In this document: one piece after another, positions 55,354 through 64,000 of the stretch | Layout of the letters: the number at the start of each line of letters is the position of its first letter | How positions within the stretch are numbered: position 1 is the stretch's first letter | Source: Vibrio mangrovi | GTDB taxonomy: Bacteria > Pseudomonadota > Gammaproteobacteria > Enterobacterales > Vibrionaceae | Reading direction: 5' to 3' | Assembly: GCF_024346955.1 (NCBI RefSeq) | Contig: NZ_AP024883.1 | Location: 434,001 to 498,000, forward strand | Length of the DNA: 64,000 nt | Notes under the pieces: generated by a model | What the model was told of the DNA's origin: nothing | Databases searched by the model: none | What the model saw: only the letters and a program-made list of their open reading frames with translations | Translations under genes and position numbers: made by a program

Positions 55354-57384
55354 ATGAGTCCTTTATCACTGTTGGCTTTATCAATGGGGTGTTACCTGAT
55401 TGCCTGTATTGTGGCTTTGTTTGGTAGTTCTCAGCGGGAGTCTTTCTTTGTTTCTCTCTCCAGCCTTTGCTCTACAATTGGGGGAATAAGTGGTGTCATA
55501 AGTGCAGGATATGTGCTTACCAGCCACCATGTATGGCAGGTACAGTTATTCAGCCCCTTCCCTTTTGCCCAATTACTGATTCGCTTTGATGGACTAGCGG
55601 CATTCATGGTGATGGTTATTTCTTTAATTGTCATCGCTGCTTCTGTATATGCTCTGCATTACATGCAAGAGTATCAGGGAAAAGGAGGATGGGGGATAAG
55701 CCTGTTCCTGAATCTGTTTGTCGCCTCTATGGTTGCGTTAGTTGTGGCAGATAATGCATTTTATTTTCTTGTTTTCTTTGAAATGATGTCGCTGGCTTCC
55801 TACTTCCTGGTCTTAGTTGAGCAAAGTGAGAAAAGTATCAGAGCCGGACTACAGTATTTTTTGATCGCACATGCCGGTTCGGTGCTCATTATGATCGCCT
55901 TTTTTATGCTGTACCGGGAAGCGGGAACGCTTAATTTTGCTGATTTTTCCCATCTGTCATTACCTGCATGGGAATCGTCGGTTATTTTCTTACTGGCATT
56001 TTTCGGTTTTGGTGCCAAAGCCGGCATGATCACATTACATAGCTGGTTACCTCAGGCTCACCCGGCTGCGCCATCTCATGCCTCAGCACTGATGTCAGGC
56101 GTGATGGTAAAGATTGGTGTTTTTGGCATCATCAAAGTCGGTCTTGTTTTTCTGGGCGGAACCGAGATCTGGTGGGGTTACTTAGTTCTGGCTTTCGGCG
56201 CATTTTCCTCCGTTTTGGGTGTGATGTATGCGTTGGCTGAACATGACATTAAACGTCTCTTGGCTTATCACACAGTAGAAAATGTCGGCATCATTCTGAT
56301 GGGGGTTGGTGTTGCAATGATTGGTACGGCGTCCGGACAACCTGTTCTGGCTGCTTTAGGATTGCTGGGTGGATTATATCACCTGCTGAATCATGCTGTA
56401 TTTAAAGGGTTACTCTTCCTCGGTGCCGGTTCAGTTATCTCTCAGGTTCATACCAAAGATATGGAACATATGGGGGGATTAGGAAAATTGATGCCTTATA
56501 CCGCGATTACGTTCCTAATCGGTACGATGGCTATTTCGGCTTTGCCTCCTTTAAATGGTTTTGTAAGTGAGTGGTTCATTTACCAGTCTTTGTTCCAGAT
56601 GAGTCAGCAAAGCCATGTTTTGATGGTCATTGCCGGTTTAGGTGCGGTTGTTATGTTAGCAATCACCGGGGCTTTGGCATGTATGTGCTTTGTCAAAGTT
56701 TATGGGATATGTTTCACCGGTGCTCCACGGACAGAAACCGGTCGCAATGCCCGGGAGGTCGGATGGGCAATGATTACAGGTACTGGATTTCTGGCACTAC
56801 TATGTATCGTTTTAGGTGTCGGTTCTCCGTGGATCTCTCCTTATATTTCTGAAGTTGCAACCAGTACATTATCGGCGGTACCGATTACAGTGCAGCAAGG
56901 AATGGCGTTACACCCGGTTTCGACAACTCAGGCAATTCTTTCAACCCCGGTTATCACCATCAGCCTGATCGTTCTGTTGATTGTTCCGTTTGCCGTACTG
57001 TCCATGTTTAAAAAACACCGTCTCAATCGTCGTCATCAGGGGAATCCCTGGGCATGTGGATATGCTTATGAGCAGCAAATGACAGTCTCCGCGAGTGGAT
57101 TCACTCAACCGCTGCGTTATATGTTTTCTCCGGTATATCGTATGAGAGTCTCTTTGGATCCTTCGGGTTGGATGAAGCGAACTTTGAATTCATTGACTGC
57201 TTCAGCTGCGGTTGTTGAGCCTGTTTTTGATCGTTTTCTGGTTCAGCCTTGCTGTCATGCCGCGCTGAAGCTCGGTGACTGGGGAAGAAAACTACAGGGA
57301 GGCGATTTCCGGGTTTACTGCCTTTACATTGTTATCGCACTGGTTGTGTTACTTGTTTTTCCGTTTGAATCAGGAGTGAAATGA
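55354..57384 (+). CDS. hyfB: Hydrogenase-4 membrane subunit HyfB (NuoL/HycC-like)
   Basis: A 676-aa proton-pumping-type antiporter-like subunit of the hydrogenase membrane arm, with about 14-16 transmembrane helices. Mrp/Nuo features include FFEMMSLASYFLVL (conserved Glu of TM5), HSWLPQAHPAAPSHASALMSG (the TM7-8 loop with conserved His/Lys region), EHDIKRLLAYHTVENVG and ALPPLNGFVSEW. E. coli HyfB has 672 aa. The stop overlaps the hyfC start (ATGA). Confidence 0.94.
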   Translation: MSPLSLLALSMGCYLIACIVALFGSSQRESFFVSLSSLCSTIGGISGVISAGYVLTSHHVWQVQLFSPFPFAQLLIRFDGLAAFMVMVISLIVIAASVYALHYMQEYQGKGGWGISLFLNLFVASMVALVVADNAFYFLVFFEMMSLASYFLVLVEQSEKSIRAGLQYFLIAHAGSVLIMIAFFMLYREAGTLNFADFSHLSLPAWESSVIFLLAFFGFGAKAGMITLHSWLPQAHPAAPSHASALMSGVMVKIGVFGIIKVGLVFLGGTEIWWGYLVLAFGAFSSVLGVMYALAEHDIKRLLAYHTVENVGIILMGVGVAMIGTASGQPVLAALGLLGGLYHLLNHAVFKGLLFLGAGSVISQVHTKDMEHMGGLGKLMPYTAITFLIGTMAISALPPLNGFVSEWFIYQSLFQMSQQSHVLMVIAGLGAVVMLAITGALACMCFVKVYGICFTGAPRTETGRNAREVGWAMITGTGFLALLCIVLGVGSPWISPYISEVATSTLSAVPITVQQGMALHPVSTTQAILSTPVITISLIVLLIVPFAVLSMFKKHRLNRRHQGNPWACGYAYEQQMTVSASGFTQPLRYMFSPVYRMRVSLDPSGWMKRTLNSLTASAAVVEPVFDRFLVQPCCHAALKLGDWGRKLQGGDFRVYCLYIVIALVVLLVFPFESGVK

Positions 57385-58337
57385 TGCCTGAATTACATAT
57401 GCCCGATACGAGCTGGATGATGCTTGCGATTATTCAGGCTTTATTCATGCTGTTTCTAACACCGTTAGCAACCGGATTCTCTCGTGTACTCAGGGCTAGA
57501 ATCCACTCTCGGCGAGGGCCGGGAGTTTTACAGGACTATCGGGATATCGCCAAGCTGCTCCGCCGCCAGTCAGTTGCCCCGGCGAATGCCGGAGGAATCT
57601 TCTGGTCGATGCCATGGATTCTGATTGTCACGATGCTTTTGATCGCGATGGCTTTGCCTACGTTGACTCAGGTTTCTCCATTCCCTATTTCCGGAGATGT
57701 GATTACCGATATCTATCTGTTAGCAGTTTTTCGTTTTTTCTTCTCTTTGGCCGGAATTGACTCAAACAGTATGTTTGGTGGTATTGGCAGTAGCAGGGAA
57801 CTGACTTTAGGGGTTTTAGTTGAACCGGTTTTAATGTTAGCCATCTTCCTGATGGCTCTTATCGTTGGTTCTACGGACTTGGGATATATCAGTCAGGGGA
57901 TGTTAGCGGGGAGTGTTAACCAGCCAATTCCTGTGATTTTAGCCGGTGTTGCCTGCGCTTTTGCTGTTTTTATTGAAATGGGGAAACTGCCATTTGATGC
58001 TGCTGAAGCGGAACAGGAACTTCAGGAAGGTCCTGTATCTGAGTACTCCGGTTCTGGGTTGGCAATGGTGAAATTGGGACTTGGTCTGAAACAACTGGTT
58101 GTTGCCCAGCTATTCCTCGCTATTTTCTTTCCCTGGGGAAAAGCCGCAGAACTGACTTTTACTGCATTGGTTCTGGCTGGCGTTGTTCTGTTTATCAAAC
58201 TGGTTGTCGTTTTCTTTCTCGCTGCGTTGGTTGAAAACAGTATGGCTCGGGTTCGGTTCCTGAACTCACACCGGCTGACCTGGTCAGCGTTTGCCTGTGC
58301 TGTCTTAGCACTGGCGTTTTACATTATTCGATTGTGA
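57381..58337 (+). CDS. hyfC: Hydrogenase-4 membrane anchor subunit HyfC (NuoH/HycD-like)
   Basis: A 318-aa membrane protein (about eight helices), equivalent to NuoH, that connects the hydrogenase module to the proton channel. RRGPGVLQDYRDIAKLLRR and KLPFDAAEAEQELQEGPVSEYSG are the signature cytosolic loops. CAGGAG precedes two adjacent ATGs (57381, 57384); the first overlaps the hyfB stop. E. coli HyfC has 315 aa. Confidence 0.94.
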   Translation: MMPELHMPDTSWMMLAIIQALFMLFLTPLATGFSRVLRARIHSRRGPGVLQDYRDIAKLLRRQSVAPANAGGIFWSMPWILIVTMLLIAMALPTLTQVSPFPISGDVITDIYLLAVFRFFFSLAGIDSNSMFGGIGSSRELTLGVLVEPVLMLAIFLMALIVGSTDLGYISQGMLAGSVNQPIPVILAGVACAFAVFIEMGKLPFDAAEAEQELQEGPVSEYSGSGLAMVKLGLGLKQLVVAQLFLAIFFPWGKAAELTFTALVLAGVVLFIKLVVVFFLAALVENSMARVRFLNSHRLTWSAFACAVLALAFYIIRL

Positions 58338-58349
58338 GGTATTGAAACG

Positions 58350-59789
58350 ATGGAAATCATTGGATTACTCACTATTGGACTTCCCTTTCTGGGCGCAATT
58401 CTAATGCTGTTGGTCTCAAGGCAATCTGCGAAGTGGATCTGTCAGTTTTTTGCAGTGTTGGCGACGCTGGGAACCTTGTGGTTATCATATTTATTTTTCT
58501 CTGCTGGTGGAGAGACTATTTCTCTTCCACTGTTACAAATTGGTCAATTACTGATTTTCGGTTTGGTTTTCGATAAAGTCAGTACATTGATTGCTGTGGC
58601 TGTCGTTGGGCTGGGGCTTATCGTCGCTTTTTATTCTCTGGGATATATGAGTGCAGGTAATAAGGAGCATCCTCAGCATAGCTCGAAACGCTATTATGCG
58701 TTTCTGCTGATTTTTATTGGCGCAATGGCTGGTCTGGTTTTCTCCTCAACTATTTTAGGGCAGTTACTGTTCTTTGAAATTACCGGAGCCTGTTCCTGGT
58801 CTCTTATCGGGTATTACCAGACGCCACTATCATTCCGCTCTGCGCTGAAAGCTCTGATTGTGACTCATATTGCCTCACTAGGACTCTTTATCGCTGCTGC
58901 GACTCTGTTTGTACAAAAGGGAACATTTGAACTGACTGCCATCGCGGCATTGGATCCCATTGCTAAAATGGTTGTGCTGTTTGGCATTATGTTTGCTGCA
59001 TGGGGAAAATCAGCTCAGCTCCCAATGCATATGTGGTTGCCAGACGCAATGAATGCGCCGACGCCTATTAGTGCTTACTTACATGCAGCGTCGATGGTGA
59101 AAGTTGGCGTTTATATTTTTGCCCGAAGCATCCTGTCCGCAGGAACAATCCCTGAAGTGGTTGGTATTGTCGGTATCATTGGGGCAATGATTACAATGAT
59201 ATATGGTTTCTTGATGTATCTTCCTCAGAAGGATATGAAACGCTTACTCGCCTATTCAACCATCACTCAGTTGGCGTATATTTTTCTGGCATTGTCTATG
59301 GCTGCTATGGGGTCATCTTTGGCGTTGGAAAGTGGGGTTGCTTATATCTTCAACCATGCCTTTGCCAAATGTCTGTTCTTCTTTGTCGCTGGTTCATTCA
59401 GTTATGCCTGTGGGACCAGAATGTTACCGCAATTGAAAGGCGTTATCCGCAAATCTCCTTTGTTAGGGGTTGGATTCTGCATTGCTGCAATGGCTATTGC
59501 CGGCGTACCTCCGTTGAATGGTTTCTTTAGTAAGTTTCCTTTGTTTGAAGCCGGATTTCAGTTATCGGCTATGCATTCCTGGTTGATGCCACTGCTGATT
59601 CTGGCTTTGATTGAATCCGTCGCAACATTTGGCTGGTTACTGTATTGGTTTGGCCGAACAATTATTGGTGAACCCTCTGAAGCTGTTGAACAGATGTCTC
59701 CCTTACCCGGTTCAATGAAAATAACTTTAGTCGTGCTGATGGTTATGTCGGTGATATCGAGTGTCATCGCTTCCGCATGGCTTCAATAG
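58350..59789 (+). CDS. hyfD: Hydrogenase-4 membrane subunit HyfD (NuoL/M/N-like)
   Basis: A 479-aa antiporter-like subunit, the same length as E. coli HyfD, with about 14 transmembrane helices. Conserved: FFEITGACSWSLIGYY (Glu), WGKSAQLPMHMWLPDAMNAPTPISAYLHAASMVK written in two parts as WGKSAQLPMHMWLPDAM and NAPTPISAYLHAASMV, QKDMKRLLAYSTITQL and VPPLNGFFSKF. HyfD, HyfE and HyfF are present in Hyf but absent from the smaller Hyc complex, so this gene separates the two types. Confidence 0.93.
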   Translation: MEIIGLLTIGLPFLGAILMLLVSRQSAKWICQFFAVLATLGTLWLSYLFFSAGGETISLPLLQIGQLLIFGLVFDKVSTLIAVAVVGLGLIVAFYSLGYMSAGNKEHPQHSSKRYYAFLLIFIGAMAGLVFSSTILGQLLFFEITGACSWSLIGYYQTPLSFRSALKALIVTHIASLGLFIAAATLFVQKGTFELTAIAALDPIAKMVVLFGIMFAAWGKSAQLPMHMWLPDAMNAPTPISAYLHAASMVKVGVYIFARSILSAGTIPEVVGIVGIIGAMITMIYGFLMYLPQKDMKRLLAYSTITQLAYIFLALSMAAMGSSLALESGVAYIFNHAFAKCLFFFVAGSFSYACGTRMLPQLKGVIRKSPLLGVGFCIAAMAIAGVPPLNGFFSKFPLFEAGFQLSAMHSWLMPLLILALIESVATFGWLLYWFGRTIIGEPSEAVEQMSPLPGSMKITLVVLMVMSVISSVIASAWLQ

Positions 59790-59799
59790 GAGATGCTCA

Positions 59800-60447
59800 A
59801 TGGATGATTTAATGATGAATAATCTTGCCGGACTGTTGGTCATCACTTCCTATTTTGTGGTGATTTCCCGTCAGGCTAGGACCGCATCTTGGTTATATGC
59901 CTGCCAGTCTGTCGTACTGGTTCTGCTTTTTGTCGTGATCGCTGATCGTTACGATGCCAGTGATTTATACGGTTGGTCAGTGACTGCTTTTATTTCAAAA
60001 GTCGTTTTGTTACCCACGATTTTATATATCCAGTTAGGGAAAATGCGGGATGCGGAAGCGGAGAAGCCAATGTTTCACCCGGCGTTAATTGCTGTGCTGG
60101 TTGCTGCCATTAGTTTGGTTTGTCTCTATGTGATTCAGCCGGTAGCTCTGCCGATGGTTGAGACTTTGAAGCCCATTCTGGCTGTATCACTTGCACACTT
60201 CTTTATCGGATTACTTTGTATCGTTACCCAGAGAAATATCCTCAAGCAGCTATTTGGTTATTGTCTGATGGAAAATGGCTCATCACTAATGTTGGCTCTT
60301 GTTGCTCATCGGGCGCCTCATTTATTGGAAATTGGAATCACAATTGATGCTATTTTTGCGGTAATTGTGATGGTTATTCTGGCCCGGTTAATTTTCCGCA
60401 GGCTGAATACTCTGGATGTGAAACAACTGACCGTACTGAAAGGATAA
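59800..60447 (+). CDS. hyfE: Hydrogenase-4 membrane subunit HyfE (NuoK-like)
   Basis: A 215-aa membrane protein with about six to seven helices; E. coli HyfE has 216. I chose ATG 59800 (MDDLMMNNLAGLLVITSY), seven bases after TAGGAGA that overlaps the hyfD stop; the longer frame reads into hyfD. The NuoK-like part has KQLFGYCLMENGSSLMLAL with a membrane Glu important for proton transfer. Confidence 0.92.
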   Translation: MDDLMMNNLAGLLVITSYFVVISRQARTASWLYACQSVVLVLLFVVIADRYDASDLYGWSVTAFISKVVLLPTILYIQLGKMRDAEAEKPMFHPALIAVLVAAISLVCLYVIQPVALPMVETLKPILAVSLAHFFIGLLCIVTQRNILKQLFGYCLMENGSSLMLALVAHRAPHLLEIGITIDAIFAVIVMVILARLIFRRLNTLDVKQLTVLKG

Positions 60448-60451
60448 TTAT

Positions 60452-62053
60452 ATGATGTCATTGAATAATCTATTTCCGTATTTGTTTGGCATCCCTTTGA
60501 TTGCCGCAGCCATTTCTTTTGCCTGTGTTGCACTCCGGGAGGAGTTTCGACGTCTGTCGGTCTTTGTTCACCTTGTCAGTGTGGTTGCAACCTGGGGAAT
60601 AAGCTGGGGACTTGCTGCTGAAGTTTTTAATAACGGTACGATTCTTTCTTCCGGACAGTGGCTGATACTCGATGGTTTATCGGCTCTGTTTCTTGCTGTT
60701 CTGGGACTGGTTGCGTTGTGTACCGGCATTCATTCTATTGGTTATATCGGGCATGAACACCGGCACGGAGAATTGACAGGGAAGCAAGTCTCCCTGTTCT
60801 ACGGACTATTTAACCTGTTTCTGGCAACAATGCTAATTGCTTTAACAGCCAACAACATCATCATGATGTGGGTTGCTATTGAAGCAACAACAGTGAGTTC
60901 TGTTTTTCTGGTTGGTCTGTATTATCAGCGTTCTTCACTGGAAGCAGCCTGGAAATACATCATGCTATGTAGTGTTGGTGTGGCTTTTGGGCTATTTGGC
61001 ACCATCATGACCTACGCCAATGCTGTTGCAGTATTTGATCACCCTGAACAAGCCCTGTTGTGGACGACATTACGGGAACATGCTCAGCTTCTTGATCCCC
61101 GACTGATGCAGATTGCTTTTATCTTCATTGTGATTGGTTTTGGAACTAAAACCGGGCTATTCCCAATGCATACCTGGTTACCTGATGCTCACTCTGAAGC
61201 GCCGAGTCCAGTTTCAGGACTGCTCTCCGCCGGATTATTGAACTGCGCACTGATGATTATCATGCGTCACTTCGCTATCAGTACAGTTGTGCTAGGAGGT
61301 GATTTTGCCCGTTTTTTGATGCTGGGATTCGGTATTCTATCGGTTGGCATTGCAGCACTGTTTATTCTGGTTCAAAAAGATATGAAGCGTTTGCTGGCTT
61401 ATTCCAGTGTTGAGAATATGGGGTTGATTGCGTTTGCTGTTGGTCTTGGTCCTTTGGGGATCTTTGCTGCATTGCTGCACATGATGAACCATAGTCTGGG
61501 TAAGACGCTGATGTTCTGTGGGGCCGGTAATATTATGCTGAAGTATGGTACCCGGGATATGAACATCATCAAAGGCGTTGTCCGGGTTGCCCCCTGGACA
61601 GGCATTTTGTTCGGTGCCGGAGCATTAGCTCTTGGTGGGGTTCCGCCATTCAATCTGTTTGTCAGTGAGTTTCTGATTGTCTGTTCTGGTCTATATGCAC
61701 AACATCCGATACTTATCATTGTTTTGCTTCTTTTGCTGACGCTTGTGTTAGCCGGGCTCGCAAGGATGGTTGCCGGATGCATTATGGGGCCTGCTCCTGA
61801 GCATGTTGAAAAAGGGGAAGTCAGTTATCTGACCGTTTGTCCGCTGGTTCTTCTGATTGTGCTAATGGCCGTTATGGGAACACATATTCCGGACACCATT
61901 CTTCGAGGGGTTGAGCAGGCAACACAGGTTGTTGTGAACCGACCGAATGAATCATTACTTGAAGCATTAAATCTCCCCTGGCAAAGCGGGGTTGATATCT
62001 CTTCCTCAGACAGTGGTATGTCTGCTGTTTCTCTGACTGAATCTGTAAACTAG
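60452..62053 (+). CDS. hyfF: Hydrogenase-4 membrane subunit HyfF (NuoL/M/N-like)
   Basis: A 533-aa antiporter-like subunit (E. coli 526) with about 14 transmembrane helices. Family loops: MMWVAIEATTVSSVFLVGLY, KTGLFPMHTWLPDAHSEAPS, VSGLLSAGLLNCAL, QKDMKRLLAYSSVENMG and GVPPFNLFVSEF. AAAGGA lies before the double ATG, four bases after the hyfE stop. The third antiporter-like subunit of this operon, which suggests several possible proton routes. Confidence 0.94.
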   Translation: MMSLNNLFPYLFGIPLIAAAISFACVALREEFRRLSVFVHLVSVVATWGISWGLAAEVFNNGTILSSGQWLILDGLSALFLAVLGLVALCTGIHSIGYIGHEHRHGELTGKQVSLFYGLFNLFLATMLIALTANNIIMMWVAIEATTVSSVFLVGLYYQRSSLEAAWKYIMLCSVGVAFGLFGTIMTYANAVAVFDHPEQALLWTTLREHAQLLDPRLMQIAFIFIVIGFGTKTGLFPMHTWLPDAHSEAPSPVSGLLSAGLLNCALMIIMRHFAISTVVLGGDFARFLMLGFGILSVGIAALFILVQKDMKRLLAYSSVENMGLIAFAVGLGPLGIFAALLHMMNHSLGKTLMFCGAGNIMLKYGTRDMNIIKGVVRVAPWTGILFGAGALALGGVPPFNLFVSEFLIVCSGLYAQHPILIIVLLLLLTLVLAGLARMVAGCIMGPAPEHVEKGEVSYLTVCPLVLLIVLMAVMGTHIPDTILRGVEQATQVVVNRPNESLLEALNLPWQSGVDISSSDSGMSAVSLTESVN

Positions 62054-62065
62054 AGGGCTTATTGC

Positions 62066-63805
62066 ATGGATCAATTGAACAGAAATACACAACATCAGAT
62101 CGGTAAGCTCTATGTCGATGGGGTTCGCCATCTGTTTCCTTCCGCAATACTGGAAGAATCCTGGCAGGCAGACAATCAGGTGACACTCACTGTGAAAATG
62201 ACTTCTCTGGTTGAAGTCATGAAATGGCTTTACTACGAGCAGGGCGGTTGGCTGACGGTTTCTTTTGGTAATGATGAACGTTCTCTGAATGGGTGTTTTG
62301 GGGTGTATCACGCTCTATCGATGGAAGGAGATGTGAAGAGCTGGGTGATTGTGAAGGTGCTGGTGGATGCACAAGAGCAGGAGTTTATTTCGATTACACC
62401 TGAAATACCTGCGGCTGTCTGGGGAGAACGGGAAATCCGGGATATGTTTGGTCTGCGCCCTGTAGGCTTGCCCGATGAACGTCGGTTGGTTCTTCCCGAT
62501 GACTGGCCGGAAGATTTACACCCGCTACGTAAAGATGCAATGGATTATCGTCAGCGTCCACAGCCAACAACTGAGACTGAAAATTATCCTTTTCTGAATG
62601 AATTGGGTAGTGATTCCGATCGGATCGTTCCTGTCGGACCTTTACATATTACCAGTGATGAACCCGGCCATTTTCGTTTGTTTGTTGATGGTGAAGATAT
62701 CATCGATGCTGATTACCGTATGTTTTATGTTCACCGGGGAATGGAAAAGCTGGCAGAAACCCGAATGGGTTACCATGAAGTCGGTTTCCTTGCGGATCGG
62801 GTTTGTGGGATTTGTGGGTTTACCCATAGTGTCGGTTACAGCAATTCAGTTGAGACTGCGTTAAAAATTGAAGTGCCGGCCCGGGCAAAAATGATTCGGA
62901 CTGTCTTACTGGAAGTTGAACGCTTACACAGCCATTTACTCAATATTGGGCTGTCCAGCCATTTTGTCGGATTTGACTCTGGTTTCATGCAATTTTTCCG
63001 GGTTCGGGAGAAAACGATGGAACTCGCAGAGTTGCTGACCGGAGCAAGAAAAACCTATGGCATGAATCTGATTGGTGGTGTTCGTCGTGACTTTCTCAAG
63101 GAACAGCGGACTAAAGGGATCGCGATGATTCGTGAAGTCCGCCAGTCGTTTACCGAACTGGTTGATATGCTGCTTGCTACGCCGAATATTGACAGCCGGA
63201 TTTCTGGTGTTGGGGTTCTTGCTAAGGATATTGCCCGGGACTTCAGCCCGGTTGGCCCATTGGTTCGTGGTAGTGGTTTTGCCAGAGATGTTCGGGTTGT
63301 TCATGGTAAGTCTCTGGAATCTTACGGAATTGTGCCTATAGAGCTACAACATCTTGATAGTGGTGATGTTCAGGCTCGGGTTTTGATCCGAATCCGGGAA
63401 GTGTTTGACTCTCTGAACATTGCTGAATTTGGGTTGGACCACCTGCCTGAAGGTCCAATCTTGACGGAAGACTTTCAGTACGTACCTCACCAGTTTGCAC
63501 TGGGATTTACTGAAGCACCACGGGGCGAAAATATCCACTGGAGTATGACCGGGGATAACCAGAAGCTTTACCGTTGGCGCTGCCGGGCGGCGACCTATGC
63601 AAACTGGCCGACTCTGCGTTATATGTTACGGGGAAATACGGTTGCGGATGCTCCGTTAATTATTGGTAGTCTTGACCCTTGTTATTCCTGTACTGACCGG
63701 GTCACGATCGTCGATACCAAGAAAAAACGTTCTCAGACAGTGCCCTATAAAACGATTGAGCAATACAGTATCAATCGGAAAAACTCACCCCTGAAATCGA
63801 TGTGA
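62066..63805 (+). CDS. hyfG: [NiFe]-hydrogenase large subunit HyfG (NuoC-NuoD fusion, HycE-like)
   Basis: The catalytic, proton-reducing subunit of the formate hydrogenlyase. 579 aa: NuoC-like N-terminus (about 1-170, with [14 protein letters not shown]), then the large-subunit domain. Ni ligands are Cys247/Cys250 in [10 protein letters not shown] and Cys539/Cys542 in [10 protein letters not shown] tail of 34 residues follows Arg545 (starting VTIVD), to be removed by a HycI-type protease after nickel insertion. E. coli HycE is cut after the equivalent arginine. Starts 12 bp after hyfF. Confidence 0.95.
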   Translation: MDQLNRNTQHQIGKLYVDGVRHLFPSAILEESWQADNQVTLTVKMTSLVEVMKWLYYEQGGWLTVSFGNDERSLNGCFGVYHALSMEGDVKSWVIVKVLVDAQEQEFISITPEIPAAVWGEREIRDMFGLRPVGLPDERRLVLPDDWPEDLHPLRKDAMDYRQRPQPTTETENYPFLNELGSDSDRIVPVGPLHITSDEPGHFRLFVDGEDIIDADYRMFYVHRGMEKLAETRMGYHEVGFLADRVCGICGFTHSVGYSNSVETALKIEVPARAKMIRTVLLEVERLHSHLLNIGLSSHFVGFDSGFMQFFRVREKTMELAELLTGARKTYGMNLIGGVRRDFLKEQRTKGIAMIREVRQSFTELVDMLLATPNIDSRISGVGVLAKDIARDFSPVGPLVRGSGFARDVRVVHGKSLESYGIVPIELQHLDSGDVQARVLIRIREVFDSLNIAEFGLDHLPEGPILTEDFQYVPHQFALGFTEAPRGENIHWSMTGDNQKLYRWRCRAATYANWPTLRYMLRGNTVADAPLIIGSLDPCYSCTDRVTIVDTKKKRSQTVPYKTIEQYSINRKNSPLKSM

Positions 63806-63812
63806 GGTTGTG

Positions 63813-64000
63813 ATGTTAAAGTTATTCAAAACTGTTTTAAAAACGGGAGATGCAACGGCCAAATATCCTTTTGCGCCTTATGAGGTCTCTACGGATTTCA
63901 GGGGAAAACCTGAACTTGATCCGGCTCAGTGTATCGCCTGTGGTGCTTGTATGAGAGCTTGTCCAGCCAACGCATTAGTGATGGAAACCGATGAAAAGAA
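63813..64000 (+). CDS. hyfH: Hydrogenase-4 ferredoxin-like subunit HyfH (3' truncated by window)
   Basis: Starts at ATG 63813, seven bases after the hyfG stop, after GAGGTTG. The visible 62 codons read [20 protein letters not shown] and include [12 protein letters not shown], the first [4Fe-4S] motif of a NuoI/HycF/HyfH-type subunit. The right edge cuts it. By position it bridges HyfG and the small subunit HyfI expected next. Confidence 0.9.
   Translation, partial: MLKLFKTVLKTGDATAKYPFAPYEVSTDFRGKPELDPAQCIACGACMRACPANALVMETDEK

Overview
The window looks like large-chromosome DNA of a gas-producing marine Vibrio, probably of the Gazogenes type. The evidence is Vibrio-like 16S/23S rRNA, a backbone gene order that matches my memory of Vibrio cholerae chromosome 1 (dusA-pspG, cysJIH, rRNA operons, nhaP, metH, lysC, class-V aminotransferase, pglL/wzy, uvrA, galU, qstR, ssb), and a Hyf-type formate hydrogenlyase operon. 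The species is an inference and was not checked by any search.

Region 1 (1-19940) is an accessory nonribosomal peptide locus. Two colinear, translationally coupled synthetases (the first cut by the left edge) and a SyrD/PvdE-type cyclic-peptide exporter are transcribed together. The visible line is T0 / C-A(Ser)-T / C-A(Ser)-T / C-A(Val-like)-T // C-A(unassigned)-T / C-A(Ser)-T-TE-TE. Three condensation domains carry the extended His motif of dual epimerization/condensation domains, so the product should mix D and L residues and be serine-rich. Tandem thioesterases and the exporter suggest a cyclic lipopeptide-like product. The first two complete modules are a base-perfect tandem duplication (3267-bp period), and the A-T half of the last module belongs to the same homogenised family.

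Region 2 (20247-26421) is housekeeping: dusA, pspG with a good sigma-54 promoter, a small unknown gene, and the cysJIH assimilatory sulfate reduction operon ending in a strong terminator.

Region 3 (26555-38493) holds two complete, nearly identical rRNA operons in direct orientation. The first spacer carries tRNA-Ile and tRNA-Ala, the second carries tRNA-Glu, -Lys, -Ala and -Val. A tRNA-Asp follows the second 5S gene, then decayed tRNA-Asp copies with a duplicated terminator and an 8-bp AT microsatellite.

Region 4 (38853-54480) is conserved backbone: a CPA1 Na+/H+ antiporter, cobalamin-dependent methionine synthase, lysine-sensitive aspartokinase with a lysine riboswitch in its leader, a PLP aminotransferase, a PglL/Wzy-type membrane ligase, uvrA with a LexA box, galU, a QstR-like LuxR regulator and ssb.

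Region 5 (54696-64000) is the start of a hyf (hydrogenase-4/formate hydrogenlyase) operon, hyfABCDEFG and partial hyfH, behind a near-consensus sigma-54 promoter. It continues beyond the right edge.
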